Origin: Bacillus sp. OK048 | GTDB lineage: Bacteria > Bacillota > Bacilli > Bacillales > Cytobacillaceae | Reading direction: 5' to 3' | Length of the DNA stretch: 64,000 bases | Assembly: GCF_900103525.1 (NCBI RefSeq) | Contig: NZ_FNHN01000013.1 | Location: 1 to 64,000, forward strand | Shown here: positions 9,062 through 19,184 of the stretch, one piece after another | Layout: the number at the start of each line of letters is the position of its first letter | Position numbering within the stretch: position 1 is the first letter of the stretch | The notes under the pieces: generated by a model | The model's input: the letters and a program-made list of their open reading frames with translations, nothing else | What the model was told of the DNA's origin: nothing | Databases searched by the model: none | Translations under genes and position numbers: made by a program

Positions 9062-9769
9062 ATGACAAAGGGGCAAAATCTTACCATTAATGGGTCTGGG
9101 AGTTATCCTGGCGGACAATATGACAAAATTAGCATTAGGGGAGAGGGTACGATTTCCAATGATGTCGAATGTGCTATCATTCATGTGTATGGAACAAGTG
9201 AAGCTTTGGAAAATGTTAAGGCAGGTTCGATAAAAGTTTTCGGCGAGGCTGAAGTAAAAGGGAATTTGCAGTCAGAGGAAATACTGGTTATGGGCACGAT
9301 GGAGGTTGACGGCCGTGCTGCTTTAAAAAATATGAAAATCCTCGGAATGCTGGAAGTGGGAGCGGGTTTAACGGGTGATGAGGCAAATATAAAAGGCAGT
9401 ATCTCTGTAAATGGGGACGTCGAATATGAAACCTTCGAATCCACGGGAGGTTTTGAAATCAAGGGTCTGCTTAATGCAGATAAGATTATGATCTCATTAC
9501 GCTTTGGAGAAAGTTCGGCTGAAGAAATAGGTGGAGGGGTCATTAAGGTTAAGAAGAAAAGCACGTTCCTTCCGTTTGGAAGAGAAACGGGAACACTAAC
9601 GGCAAAGGTGATTGAAGGGGATGACATCTACCTTGAAAATACAAAAGCTGACATCGTTCGAGGTAAACGAGTCAAAATCGGCACTGGCTGCCAAATTGGG
9701 TCAGTGGAGTATACCACAGAATTAACGCATGACCCGGGTTCAACGATTAAAACAAAGACAAAGTGCTAA
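9062..9769 (+). CDS. yhbF: polymer-forming cytoskeletal protein (bactofilin, YhbF-like)
   Basis: A second bactofilin (235 aa), paralogous to the preceding gene: both start with a K-G-x-L-x-I-NG-x-GS pattern and share DVEYETF/DCEAETF, GLLNAD and ENTKA-VRG segments at matching positions. The central beta-helix (about residues 10-150) consists of short G-rich strands. The start has AAGGGGGAAGGG. It ends the yhbDEF-like operon, 65 bp before a bidirectional hairpin. Confidence 0.85.
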   Translation: MTKGQNLTINGSGSYPGGQYDKISIRGEGTISNDVECAIIHVYGTSEALENVKAGSIKVFGEAEVKGNLQSEEILVMGTMEVDGRAALKNMKILGMLEVGAGLTGDEANIKGSISVNGDVEYETFESTGGFEIKGLLNADKIMISLRFGESSAEEIGGGVIKVKKKSTFLPFGRETGTLTAKVIEGDDIYLENTKADIVRGKRVKIGTGCQIGSVEYTTELTHDPGSTIKTKTKC

Positions 9770-9833
9770 TGTTTGTTTCCCTTCCTTCCGTATCCCTTTA
9801 TAGTGTTAAGGAAAATTATTCGTATAGAAGGAA

Positions 9834-9869
9834 AAGAAGCCTTTTCACAATCCAAAGTGAAAAGGCTTC
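9834..9869. terminator. bidirectional terminator between yhbF-like and ydiK-like genes
   Basis: A 13-bp perfect stem (GAAGCCTTTTCAC / GTGAAAAGGCTTC). On the minus strand it is followed by a CTTTTCCTT tail and would end the ydiL-ydiK transcript; on the plus strand a weaker T-rich tail follows. Confidence 0.7.
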
Positions 9870-9873
9870 GTGC

Positions 9874-10074
9874 TTATTTTTTGTTTATGCGTTTGGATTT
9901 ACTGTAAAGGAAGAAGATCCTTATCCCTGCTCCAAAGTCAAAGGTAGCTAATAAAACGAGCAGATAACTAAAAAAGCCCCAGCCGTTTTGCGTAACATCT
10001 TCAATGGCAAAGTAAGTAAATAAAGCGCCTAGCACAAGATAAATAATTCCGGAAACAAAAGGTGAACGTCTCAT
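9874..10074 (-). CDS. ydiK: YdiK-like small membrane protein (DUF4305)
   Basis: A 66-aa protein with two predicted membrane helices (about residues 7-25 and 33-52) and a basic tail. It occupies the place of B. subtilis ydiK next to ydiL and groESL. The ATG overlaps the ydiL stop by 4 bp, so translation is probably coupled. No biochemical role is known to me. Confidence 0.8.
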   Translation of the reverse strand: MRRSPFVSGIIYLVLGALFTYFAIEDVTQNGWGFFSYLLVLLATFDFGAGIRIFFLYSKSKRINKK

Positions 10075-10793
10075 AGAAAGCCTCCGATAAAGTTTTGAAT
10101 TCTTTCCGCATCGCGCATGAGTTTTTCGATCTCATCTTTATAAACGGATTGAATGACGACAACGAATGTATTCATGGCGACATGGGCAAAAATCGGCACA
10201 AGAATATGTTTTGTTTTTACATAGAGAAAAGCAAATGTAAAGCCCATTGCTGAATAAAGTAGGATATGCTGCGGTTCCATATGGGCTAAGGCAAAGATGA
10301 CCGAACTGATTAGTGCAGAGAAAAAAAAGTTAAGACGCTTATGAAGAGAACCGAAAATAATTTTCCGAAAAACGATTTCCTCCAAGACGGGTCCAATGAC
10401 CGAACTGACAAGTATAGCTAGTGGAAAGGATTCAATAATCTTCATAATTTGCTGTGTGTTTTCTGAACCCATATCAACACCAATAAGCCGTTCGATATTC
10501 GCAGCAAGTCCTTGAGCGAACAAAGCAAGAAAAACACCCAAAATAGCCCAAGTAGCAGCATAACTAAATGAACTGCCTCTAGTATTCAAGCCCGGTTTCT
10601 TCATCTCGCTGCGCAATAGGAAAAGTATAATAATCAAAGCAATTGTAAAACTGAAAATTAACCAGTAGGGGACAACCAATCCTTGATTAATCTCTAGGTA
10701 TCCAAACAGAAACATCATCCCGGGGATGCCTAGTAGGCTTGATAGCTGCATGGCAATATAAACAATTAAAATAATCCAATATTCTCTTTTCAA
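10071..10793 (-). CDS. ydiL: CPBP family intramembrane metalloprotease (YdiL-like)
   Basis: A 240-aa polytopic membrane protein of the CPBP (Abi/CAAX-like) family, glutamate- and histidine-dependent intramembrane proteases. The catalytic motifs are present: EEIVFRK (EExxxR type, about residue 140), FALAHM (FxxxH) and HVAMN. About eight hydrophobic segments. It is divergent from groES and upstream of ydiK in a two-gene operon, as in B. subtilis. The substrate is unknown. Confidence 0.88.
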   Translation of the reverse strand: MKREYWIILIVYIAMQLSSLLGIPGMMFLFGYLEINQGLVVPYWLIFSFTIALIIILFLLRSEMKKPGLNTRGSSFSYAATWAILGVFLALFAQGLAANIERLIGVDMGSENTQQIMKIIESFPLAILVSSVIGPVLEEIVFRKIIFGSLHKRLNFFFSALISSVIFALAHMEPQHILLYSAMGFTFAFLYVKTKHILVPIFAHVAMNTFVVVIQSVYKDEIEKLMRDAERIQNFIGGFL

Positions 10794-10967
10794 ATTGATA
10801 TTTCTCCTTTAGAGGCCTTCATATTATCTTAACCTATTCTTCATTGTACTAATAATAGCAGGGGCGTTTCAATTTAAAAGATTTAACTTTAAAAAGTATG
10901 TATATTCATGTACATAAATCACATACTGCTAAGGTTGAAAAAAAATAAAAAAATCATTGCTTCATAC

Positions 10968-11033
10968 TTGCAAATTTTTTTGGTATTTATTATGATAATA
11001 AATGTGTTAGCACTCAAGTAAGGAGAGTGCTAA
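10968..11033 (+). promoter_or_regulatory. groESL SigA promoter with CIRCE operator
   Basis: A -35 TTGCAA (10968-10973) and -10 TATGAT (10991-10996) are separated by 17 bp. The CIRCE element TTAGCACTC-N9-GAGTGCTAA follows at 11007-11033 with perfect arms, placed at the transcription start. HrcA would bind it and repress the chaperonin operon until heat stress. Confidence 0.96.
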
Positions 11034-11073
11034 TAAGTCAGAATTACATATCTATTTGAGGAGGTTGTTTGAT

Positions 11074-11361
11074 TTGTTAAGACCATTAGGTGATCGTATT
11101 GTCATTGAGCTTGTTGAATCAGAAGAAAAAACTGCAAGCGGTATCGTTTTACCGGACTCTGCTAAGGAAAAGCCTCAAGAAGGAAGAGTTGTTGCTGTAG
11201 GTACCGGTCGTGTGCTTGAAAGTGGCGAACGTGTTGCTCTTGAAGTTTCTGTAGGCGATCGTATTATCTTCTCAAAATACTCTGGTACAGAAGTGAAGTT
11301 TGAAGGAAATGAATATTTAATCTTACGTGAAAACGATATCCTTGCTGTTGTAGGCGAGTAA
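11074..11361 (+). CDS. groES: co-chaperonin GroES
   Basis: GroES forms the heptameric lid of the GroEL folding chamber. Starting at TTG 11074 gives 95 aa beginning [14 protein letters not shown], matching the family. AGGAGG at 11059-11064 lies 9 nt upstream of this TTG, so the longer frame from TTG 11056 (which translates the Shine-Dalgarno itself) is wrong. The mobile loop (about residues 17-33, [18 protein letters not shown]) is present. First gene of the CIRCE-controlled operon. Confidence 0.96.
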   Translation: MLRPLGDRIVIELVESEEKTASGIVLPDSAKEKPQEGRVVAVGTGRVLESGERVALEVSVGDRIIFSKYSGTEVKFEGNEYLILRENDILAVVGE

Positions 11362-11389
11362 GGAACATTATACACAATAATAAGTTTAG

Positions 11390-13048
<1,659 letters not shown>

Positions 13049-13060
13049 TAAGCCGCTTCA

Positions 13061-13169
13061 CCCCTTGATATATAAGGGTTTTAAAGTGATTTGCTAACAA
13101 ATTGCTAACAACAGGTATATAAAAGAGGCTTCTCATTAGTTGATTAAACTTTTGAGAAGCCTTTTTCTT
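13061..13169 (+). repeat. GCTAAC-pair repeat with terminator, copy A
   Basis: Two GCTAAC boxes at 13093 and 13104 (11 bp apart) follow a TATAAGGGTTTTAAAG stretch. After them comes a rho-independent terminator: AGGCTTCTCA (13126-13135) / TGAGAAGCCT (13153-13162) plus a T-rich tail. Related copies are at 28290, 38085, 46331 and 52841. Copy A can serve as the groESL terminator. Confidence 0.75.
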
Positions 13170-13348
13170 TTGCTTACGAGAGAAGGTGCTGCATAATACA
13201 TTATCAATTAGATCAGTCTTCTGCAAACAGGCTAGATTAACTGTTGTAGTTGTAGCCTTACATAGCTATAAGTTGGTTAGTTTAAGTGAAATTCTCCACA
13301 AAGTGTCATAAAAACATATGCTAAATACTTGAGACGAGAATGTAAGGA

Positions 13349-13588
13349 TTATTTTCCTTTTAATATCCAAAAACCTACTAATATAATTGTTATACCAATT
13401 GCAGTGCGCCAACTAGGAACTTCCTTTAGAAATATAAAACCAATTGCAACACTTACTAGAATCTCCAATCCTTTAGGTACAATAATATAGTTACACAAAA
13501 GAAAACGGCTTACTTTTACCAACATGTTTGCTCCTAATGTTGAATTTAGATATGAACAAAAGTTTTTATTTAAAAAAGTTTTTTGCAT
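13349..13588 (-). pseudogene. C-terminal remnant of a DMT/EamA-type transporter
   Basis: A 79-aa reading frame whose last ~45 residues read as the final two membrane helices of a drug/metabolite-type exporter (hydrophobic strand, FLKEVPSW, then GITIILVGFWILKGK). The first ~30 residues do not fit the family and there is no full-length gene, so this is a 5'-truncated remnant. It lies just inside the proposed island end. Flanking bases up to 13640 hold no other recognisable gene. Confidence 0.45.
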
Positions 13589-13648
13589 GCAGGAAAGTTT
13601 TATGGTGGTGGTGAATATATATAGAGAGAGAAAGGAGGGAGGGGTAGT

Positions 13649-13783
13649 ATGAGAAATAATTCAAGGGTCCAAAAAAAGATTGTCGCATTCTCTTATTTCT
13701 GTAAATGTTTAGGGATTATTAATAAAGAAGAATATAAGCAAATAACAGGTAAATCCTTTTTAAATAATCCAACTAAAGACTAG
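13649..13783 (+). CDS. small basic hypothetical protein (44 aa)
   Basis: A 44-codon ORF from ATG 13649 to TAG 13781-13783, preceded by an excellent ribosome-binding site (AAAGGAGGGAGG about 8 nt upstream). It encodes a basic peptide with KKIVAFSYFCKCLGIINKEEY in its middle, including a CKC motif. I do not recognise a family. The ribosome-binding site makes translation plausible. It precedes the Mn transporter operon by 160 bp. Confidence 0.5.
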   Translation: MRNNSRVQKKIVAFSYFCKCLGIINKEEYKQITGKSFLNNPTKD

Positions 13784-13868
13784 GTTGTCTGTATCCTTTT
13801 CTCGAAAAACGAATTTCAATTGTAATGTGATTAAATTAATTTGCTCTATCTATAGTTATTCCTTTTTT

Positions 13869-13897
13869 TTGACCAAAAAGTTGCATACGTGCAAAAT
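13869..13897 (+). promoter_or_regulatory. mntA-like promoter with embedded palindrome
   Basis: A -35 TTGACC (13869-13874) and -10-like CAAAAT (13892-13897) are separated by 17 bp. The inverted repeat TTGCATACGTGCAA (13881-13894) fills the spacer and touches the -10. A repressor bound there would block RNA polymerase. It differs from the B. subtilis MntR box, so the divergent MntR-like protein at the end of this operon is the natural candidate; that is inference. Confidence 0.5.
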
Positions 13898-13942
13898 AGA
13901 TGTCCGTTACCAAGAAATCATAAAGGAAATGAGGTATGTTTT

Positions 13943-14875
13943 ATGTTCCACTATTTGAAAAAATCCTTAATTGTTCTAGCAGTTCTAATTTTGTCACTTG
14001 TAGGTTGTTCAAGTACGGAAAAAACAAACAATAGCAGCGATAAATTAATCGTAACAACGACGATAGGAATGATTGCCGATGTAGTCAAAAATGTTGGAGG
14101 TGAACATGTAGAGGTGACGGGCCTAATGAAATCTGGTGTTGACCCTCATCTTTATAAAGCATCTCAAGGGGATATAAAAAAGTTGGAGGATGCAGATCTT
14201 ATTTTCTATAATGGTTTACATTTAGAGGGGAAAATGGTTGACATTTTTGAAAAGATGTCAAAGCAAAAGCCGACTATCGCTGTCACAAAGGATATTCCAG
14301 AATCAGAATTACACGCACCAGATGATGGAGCAAACAACCATGACCCTCACGTATGGTTTAATGTTCAGCTTTGGAATACAGCTACTAAAACAATCGCAGA
14401 CGAACTATCAAAGATTGACCCTGATAACGCAGCGGATTACTCGAAAAATGCTGAAGAATACATTCAACAATTGGAAGAATTAGATCAGTATGCGAAAGAG
14501 CAGATTGCTACAATTCCGGACCAAACCCGCGTATTAGTGACAGCGCATGATGCTTTCGGTTATTTTGGTGAGGCATATGACATTAAAGTAATGGGGCTAC
14601 AAGGGATTAGCACAGCTTCTGAATACGGGTCCAAAGATGTTAGTAGCTTAAGAGATTATTTAGTTGAAAACAAGATTAAGGCTGTTTTTGTAGAATCAAG
14701 TGTTCCGAAAAAAGCAATTGAGGCTGTTATTGAAGGAGCCAAAGAACAGGGTCATGAAGTGGTTATCGGAGGAGAGTTGTTTTCTGATGCTATGGGGGAA
14801 GCAGGCACAGAGGAAGGCACATACTTAGGAATGGTCCGACACAATGTTGATACAATCGTGAATGCATTAAAGTAA
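13943..14875 (+). CDS. mntA: metal ABC transporter substrate-binding lipoprotein (MntA/TroA-like)
   Basis: A cluster A-I solute-binding protein that captures Mn2+ or Zn2+ outside the membrane. The start at ATG 13943 (AAGGAAATGAGG upstream) gives 310 aa with a lipoprotein signal ending LSLVGC. Likely metal ligands: His in DPHLYKAS, His in HDPHVWF, Glu in VESSVPKK and Asp in LFSDAMG, the His-His-Glu-Asp set of Mn-type proteins such as PsaA/MntA. It lacks the His-rich loop of ZnuA. First gene of a five-gene operon with ATPase, two permeases and a DtxR-family regulator. Confidence 0.88.
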   Translation: MFHYLKKSLIVLAVLILSLVGCSSTEKTNNSSDKLIVTTTIGMIADVVKNVGGEHVEVTGLMKSGVDPHLYKASQGDIKKLEDADLIFYNGLHLEGKMVDIFEKMSKQKPTIAVTKDIPESELHAPDDGANNHDPHVWFNVQLWNTATKTIADELSKIDPDNAADYSKNAEEYIQQLEELDQYAKEQIATIPDQTRVLVTAHDAFGYFGEAYDIKVMGLQGISTASEYGSKDVSSLRDYLVENKIKAVFVESSVPKKAIEAVIEGAKEQGHEVVIGGELFSDAMGEAGTEEGTYLGMVRHNVDTIVNALK

Positions 14876-14891
14876 AGGAGTCGATGAGAAA

Positions 14892-15644
14892 GTGACATCA
14901 CCAGTAACAGTAAATAATTTGACAGTTGCCTATCAAAAAAAGCCTGTTTTAGAAGATATCTCATTTAGTGTACCTGAAGGAAAGCTAATCGGTATTATTG
15001 GACCGAATGGGGCAGGGAAATCCACGTTAATTAAAGCCATCCTAGAATTAATCCCAACCATTAGTGGAAAGGTACAAATCTTTGGGAGCAGCTATAAACA
15101 AAGTCGAAAAAAAGTGGGGTATGTACCACAGAGGGAATCGGTGGACTGGGATTTTCCAACCGATTCCCTTGATGTTGTCACAATGGGTAGATACGGTCAT
15201 TTAGGCTGGTTTAAACGTCCAGGTAAGATAGACACAGGCATTGCCATGGAGTGCTTGGAAAAAGTAGGTATGAGCCAATTTGCAAACAGGCAAATAAGTC
15301 AGTTATCTGGTGGACAGCAACAGCGGGTATTTTTAGCTCGTGCACTAGCACAAGATGCAGACCTATATTTTATGGATGAACCATTTGTCGGAGTCGATGC
15401 AGCAACAGAAAAAGCGATTATTACACTCTTAAATGACCTGAAAAAACAGGGGAAAACCGTTTTAGTTGTTCACCATGACCTTAATACTGTGAAAGAATAT
15501 TTTGATTGGATTATGCTTTTAAATAAAAAATTGATTGGAATCGGGCCAACAGAGGTGTTGTTTACGAAGGATTATTTACAAACGACGTATGGTGGTAAAT
15601 TAACGATGCTAGAAAAAGATACTTCCCCGATCATCATAAGCTGA
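14892..15644 (+). CDS. mntB: manganese/zinc ABC transporter ATP-binding protein
   Basis: The cytoplasmic ATPase of the metal importer, 250 aa. Walker A is GPNGAGKST (about 36-44), the Q-loop lies in VPQRESVDWDFP, the signature is LSGGQQQRV and Walker B is LYFMDEPF, followed by HHDL (H-loop). The QRESVDWDFP segment is characteristic of Mn/Zn/Fe-type chelate transporters. The start is GTG 14892 after AAAGGAGTCGATGAGA, 16 bp beyond the mntA stop. Confidence 0.9.
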   Translation: MTSPVTVNNLTVAYQKKPVLEDISFSVPEGKLIGIIGPNGAGKSTLIKAILELIPTISGKVQIFGSSYKQSRKKVGYVPQRESVDWDFPTDSLDVVTMGRYGHLGWFKRPGKIDTGIAMECLEKVGMSQFANRQISQLSGGQQQRVFLARALAQDADLYFMDEPFVGVDAATEKAIITLLNDLKKQGKTVLVVHHDLNTVKEYFDWIMLLNKKLIGIGPTEVLFTKDYLQTTYGGKLTMLEKDTSPIIIS

Positions 15645-15658
15645 GGTGAGGAATAAAC

Positions 15659-16585
15659 ATGAACTGGCTCGAAATATTTCAAGACCCTAATACGCAATGG
15701 ATATTGCTAGGAACAATGTTGTTAGGATTAAGCAGCGGGGTCATTGGTAGCTTTGCCTATTTACGTAAGCAGTCATTAATGGGGGATGCTTTAGCTCATG
15801 CAGCTCTCCCAGGTGTTTGTATTGCTTATATGCTGACAGGAACTAAATCGATTTTCTTCTTTCTAATTGGTGCGATTGTTGCTGGGATTGTCGCGACCTT
15901 CATGATTGGTTATATTACGAGAAATTCTCGTATTAAGCAGGATTCTGCCTTAGGGCTTATTTTAACGGTATTTTTTGGGTTTGGGATTGTGCTTTTAACT
16001 CAAATTCAGCATAGTGACAGCGGTAATCAGAGCGGGTTGGATAAATTTCTGTTCGGTCAGGCTGCCTCGATGGTGCAATCTGATGTGTACACGATGACAA
16101 TGATTAGTATCATTCTTGTCACATTGTCGATTTTGTTTTTCAAAGAATTTAAGCTCCTTTCCTTTGACCCAGGTTTTGCAAAGGGGATTGGAATGCCAAC
16201 GTTAATTTTGGATCAATTTATTATGCTATTAATTGTTACAGCAGTGGTGGTAGGAATTCAGGCGGTTGGGGTGGTACTTATGGCAGCTTTACTTATTACA
16301 CCAGCAGTCGCCGCTAGGTATTGGACAGAAAAGCTACACATTATGGTGATTATGTCAGGTATTTTTGGGGCGTTGAGTGGGTTCACTGGTACGATCATCA
16401 GTACGACGACTAATAATCTTCCGACAGGCCCACTTGCAGTATTATCAGCAACCGTTATATTTTTGTTTTCGGTCGTATTTGCACCAAGAAGAGGTGTTAT
16501 TGCTAAAATCTTGCTGCAGCTTTCTGCAAGGAGAAACTATAACAAACAATTTACGAGTCAAAAAGTAAAGGAGAAGTCCTTATGA
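15659..16585 (+). CDS. mntC: manganese/zinc ABC transporter permease 1
   Basis: An integral membrane permease of the ABC-3 family, 308 aa with about eight hydrophobic segments. The family's GDALAHAALPG segment lies after the first helix, with FDPGFAKGIG in the cytoplasmic coupling region. GAGGTGAGG precedes the ATG. Its last codons overlap the next permease by 4 bp. The pair of homologous permeases is the MntC-MntD arrangement. Confidence 0.9.
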   Translation: MNWLEIFQDPNTQWILLGTMLLGLSSGVIGSFAYLRKQSLMGDALAHAALPGVCIAYMLTGTKSIFFFLIGAIVAGIVATFMIGYITRNSRIKQDSALGLILTVFFGFGIVLLTQIQHSDSGNQSGLDKFLFGQAASMVQSDVYTMTMISIILVTLSILFFKEFKLLSFDPGFAKGIGMPTLILDQFIMLLIVTAVVVGIQAVGVVLMAALLITPAVAARYWTEKLHIMVIMSGIFGALSGFTGTIISTTTNNLPTGPLAVLSATVIFLFSVVFAPRRGVIAKILLQLSARRNYNKQFTSQKVKEKSL

Positions 16586-17454
16586 ATGATATGTGGATTA
16601 TCCTCATTGGTGCACTGGTCGCCTGCTCCTGCAGTATCGTAGGTTGTTTTCTTGTTTTGCGAAAGATGTCCATGATCGGTGATGCGATTAGTCACTCGGT
16701 TTTACCTGGAATTGTTCTCGCCTTTTTTTTCAGCGGCGGTTCAAGAGACTCCCTTTTCATGATGCTTGGTGCTGCAGCTTTAGGTTTGATAACCGTATTT
16801 TTAATTCAAATGTTTCAAAATTCAGGTGTACAATCAGATGCATCAATCGGGGTTGTTTTTACTGCTTTATTTGCAGTAGGAGTTGTGTTGGTGAGTCTTT
16901 TTACCCGAGAAGTGGATTTGGATTTAGATTGTGTGCTTTATGGAGAAATCGCCTATGCCCCTTGGGACACTTTTGAGATTGGCGGTAAAAGTCTTGGTCC
17001 AAGAGCGGTGTGGGGGGTAGGCGCAAGCTTGCTGTTGAACATAATTGTGATCGGGTTATTTTATAAGCAGTTTAAGCTTTGTTCCTTTGATCCTGCATTA
17101 GCAGCTGCTCTTGGTATCCCAGTCGCATTATTTCACTATTTATTGATGGGGTTAGTTTCTGTATCAACGGTAGCATCCTTTGAAAGTGTAGGTGCCATTT
17201 TAGTTGTTGGAATGATTATTGTACCTGCTGCCACAGCTTATCTTCTGACGGAAAAATTAAGTATTATGATTGCCATTAGCATGGTTATTGGCATCATCAG
17301 TTCGGTAGTTGGTTATTATGTTGCCTATATATTTGATGCTTCTATAGCAGGTTCCATGATTACCGTCGCAGGTGCTATCTTTTTACTTGTATTCTTGTTA
17401 TCACCAACACATGGTGTTGTGATGAAGAAATGGAGAAGAATGAAAATGGTCTGA
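16582..17454 (+). CDS. mntD: manganese/zinc ABC transporter permease 2
   Basis: The second ABC-3 family permease (290 aa), homologous to the previous gene: GDAISHSVLPG matches GDALAHAALPG and FDPALAAALG matches FDPGFAKGIG. It probably forms a heterodimer with that permease. ATGA overlap with the upstream stop. It is followed after 23 bp by the MntR-like regulator. Confidence 0.9.
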   Translation: MNDMWIILIGALVACSCSIVGCFLVLRKMSMIGDAISHSVLPGIVLAFFFSGGSRDSLFMMLGAAALGLITVFLIQMFQNSGVQSDASIGVVFTALFAVGVVLVSLFTREVDLDLDCVLYGEIAYAPWDTFEIGGKSLGPRAVWGVGASLLLNIIVIGLFYKQFKLCSFDPALAAALGIPVALFHYLLMGLVSVSTVASFESVGAILVVGMIIVPAATAYLLTEKLSIMIAISMVIGIISSVVGYYVAYIFDASIAGSMITVAGAIFLLVFLLSPTHGVVMKKWRRMKMV

Positions 17455-17477
17455 TTGGAGGGGAATGAAACTTCTAT

Positions 17478-17867
17478 ATGACTTCAGCAAATGAAGGGAA
17501 ATACCTAGAAGAGATTTATTACTCAGTCTGTAAAAACGGTTATGCCCGCGTTTCACATTTGGCCAAATCATTAAATGTTTCCGCCTCTTCTGTCTCTAAG
17601 ATGCTTGGAAAGCTAACACAGGAGGAATTTGTTGATTACCAGCCTTATGGGATTATTACTTTGACAGAAAAAGGGTTAACAAGCGGAATAAAACTGGCTA
17701 AAAATCATCAGATCCTCGTTAATTTGTTCCGTTATATTGGCATGGAAGAAGAGGAAATTGATCAAGAAGTAAGAAATATAGAATACTATATTAGCAATAA
17801 GGCTTTAGAATGTATTAAAAATTTTTTGGCGGAAAGAGATTTTACAGTTCGGCAACAGTTAAAATAA
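17478..17867 (+). CDS. MntR-like DtxR-family regulator with altered metal site
   Basis: A 129-aa DtxR/MntR-family protein with an N-terminal winged helix (recognition region NVSASSVSKMLGKL) and a C-terminal dimerisation helix bundle. Aligned to B. subtilis MntR from memory, Glu11, His77 and Glu102 are kept, but Asp8 is Lys, Glu99 is Arg and His103 is Tyr. Half of the binuclear Mn site is therefore changed, and it is also shorter than B. subtilis MntR (142 aa). It may sense another signal or act without metal. Being last in the importer operon suggests it controls the operon. Confidence 0.8.
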   Translation: MTSANEGKYLEEIYYSVCKNGYARVSHLAKSLNVSASSVSKMLGKLTQEEFVDYQPYGIITLTEKGLTSGIKLAKNHQILVNLFRYIGMEEEEIDQEVRNIEYYISNKALECIKNFLAERDFTVRQQLK

Positions 17868-17973
17868 ATAAGCAGTGGCAAATGGCATAGATCTATGCTC
17901 CTGACATGAAGAAGTAGAAAAAGCTTTAATATATAGTTGGTTGAAGAAGTAGTCAACTGCTACCCCTAGGATT

Positions 17974-18030
17974 AGGTGCCAGACCCCCGATACGTTATTA
18001 CATAACCGTATCGAGAGTCTGGCACCTTTT
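17974..18030. terminator. long inverted repeat / terminator after the mnt operon
   Basis: The arms AGGTGCCAGAC and GTCTGGCACCT enclose an inner CGATACG / CGTATCG stem. TTTT follows on the plus strand and the repeat can serve both strands. GGTGCC...GGCACC hairpins of this kind recur in Bacillus; an imperfect relative is at 46500-46540. Confidence 0.65.
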
Positions 18031-18170
18031 ATCAGTATAAATAGCGTTATTAACGACCCATCTAACATTAACAAAAGGGCATGAATAATCATAAATGTTA
18101 GTCTTCAATTTGCTTATTTCTATAATTTTTGCCTAAATACAAAATATTTATGTGGAGGCACATATACAAA

Positions 18171-18893
18171 TTACCTGAAAGATTCCGTTAAGCAGATCAT
18201 TGTAATAAACCCAAAGATAAACGTAATGGTAGATGCTCGTTCATGTCCATCCCCATGACTTTCTGGAATTACCTCTTTATACACAACAAATAGCACGGAA
18301 CCAGCAGCAAAAGCTAAACCATATGGAATTACATATTGAAAGAGTTCTCCTAAAAAATGACCAAAAATCCCAGCACATAATTCTATTAATCCCGTGATAG
18401 TAGAGAGAAAAATGGCCTTTAAACGACTTATTCCCTGAGCAACCAAGAATAAAGCAACTAAAAAACCTTCAGGAATGTTTTGTAATCCAATTGCAAAGGC
18501 AACAAGAGGCCCCAAATCAAGGTCACTACTTACATTTGAAATTCCTACAGATAATCCTTCAGGAAAATTATGAATCGACATGGCTATCATAAACAAAATG
18601 ACATTGGCATGTCCAACCGGCTGTTTTGAATGGTCTAAATCAGTATGAGGAATCAGAATCTCAATTAATGTAAGTACAAATGTACCTATTAATATACCTA
18701 CAACTAAAGTGGTTATATCTGAAAGTTTTAATGCAGATGGAATTAATCCATATGCGGAAGCAGCAACCATTATGCCAGCTGTAAAAGCTAATGTAATATC
18801 CTTTCCTTTATGTGATAAGTTTTTAATTAACAATACAGGAATTGCTCCAAGGCTTGTACAAAATGAAGATATTATAATAGGTAAAAGGGACAT
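18171..18893 (-). CDS. ZIP family metal transporter
   Basis: A 240-aa membrane protein of the ZIP (ZupT/GufA) family, which imports Zn2+, Mn2+ or Fe2+. Eight hydrophobic segments are visible. The metal-binding helix motifs HNFPEG (about residue 109) and QNIPEG (about 139) are intact. The cytoplasmic loop is short with a few His/Asp (IPHTDLDHSKQ). The start has GTGGAGG 9 nt upstream. It is convergent with the mnt operon. Metal specificity cannot be read from sequence. Confidence 0.88.
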   Translation of the reverse strand: MSLLPIIISSFCTSLGAIPVLLIKNLSHKGKDITLAFTAGIMVAASAYGLIPSALKLSDITTLVVGILIGTFVLTLIEILIPHTDLDHSKQPVGHANVILFMIAMSIHNFPEGLSVGISNVSSDLDLGPLVAFAIGLQNIPEGFLVALFLVAQGISRLKAIFLSTITGLIELCAGIFGHFLGELFQYVIPYGLAFAAGSVLFVVYKEVIPESHGDGHERASTITFIFGFITMICLTESFR

Positions 18894-19184
18894 ATATTAT
18901 CCTCCACAAAGGTAATTGATATATCCTATGACGGCATGTAGAGAATAATGTTAATTCTTACATGATTGATAGAACACTCACAGTAAGATATAAATCCTCT
19001 TACATAAAAGTTAATTGAAACCAAGCATATTTTTCTATCTGTAATTTTAGGTAAAGTATGGTATCATGTAAGGAATGGTGTAAAAATAGAGAATATTCCA
19101 AATTGATTGAGTAATATTGTTTTAGTTATGTAAATATAAATAACGGAGAATTTACAAAAATACAAAAGTTGGTGTTGAAGAAGA

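Noticed and set aside
9181..9627. 148-codon minus-strand frame inside the second bactofilin gene
   Set aside because: Ser/Pro-rich shadow product with no domain; the plus-strand gene has a clear family and operon context.
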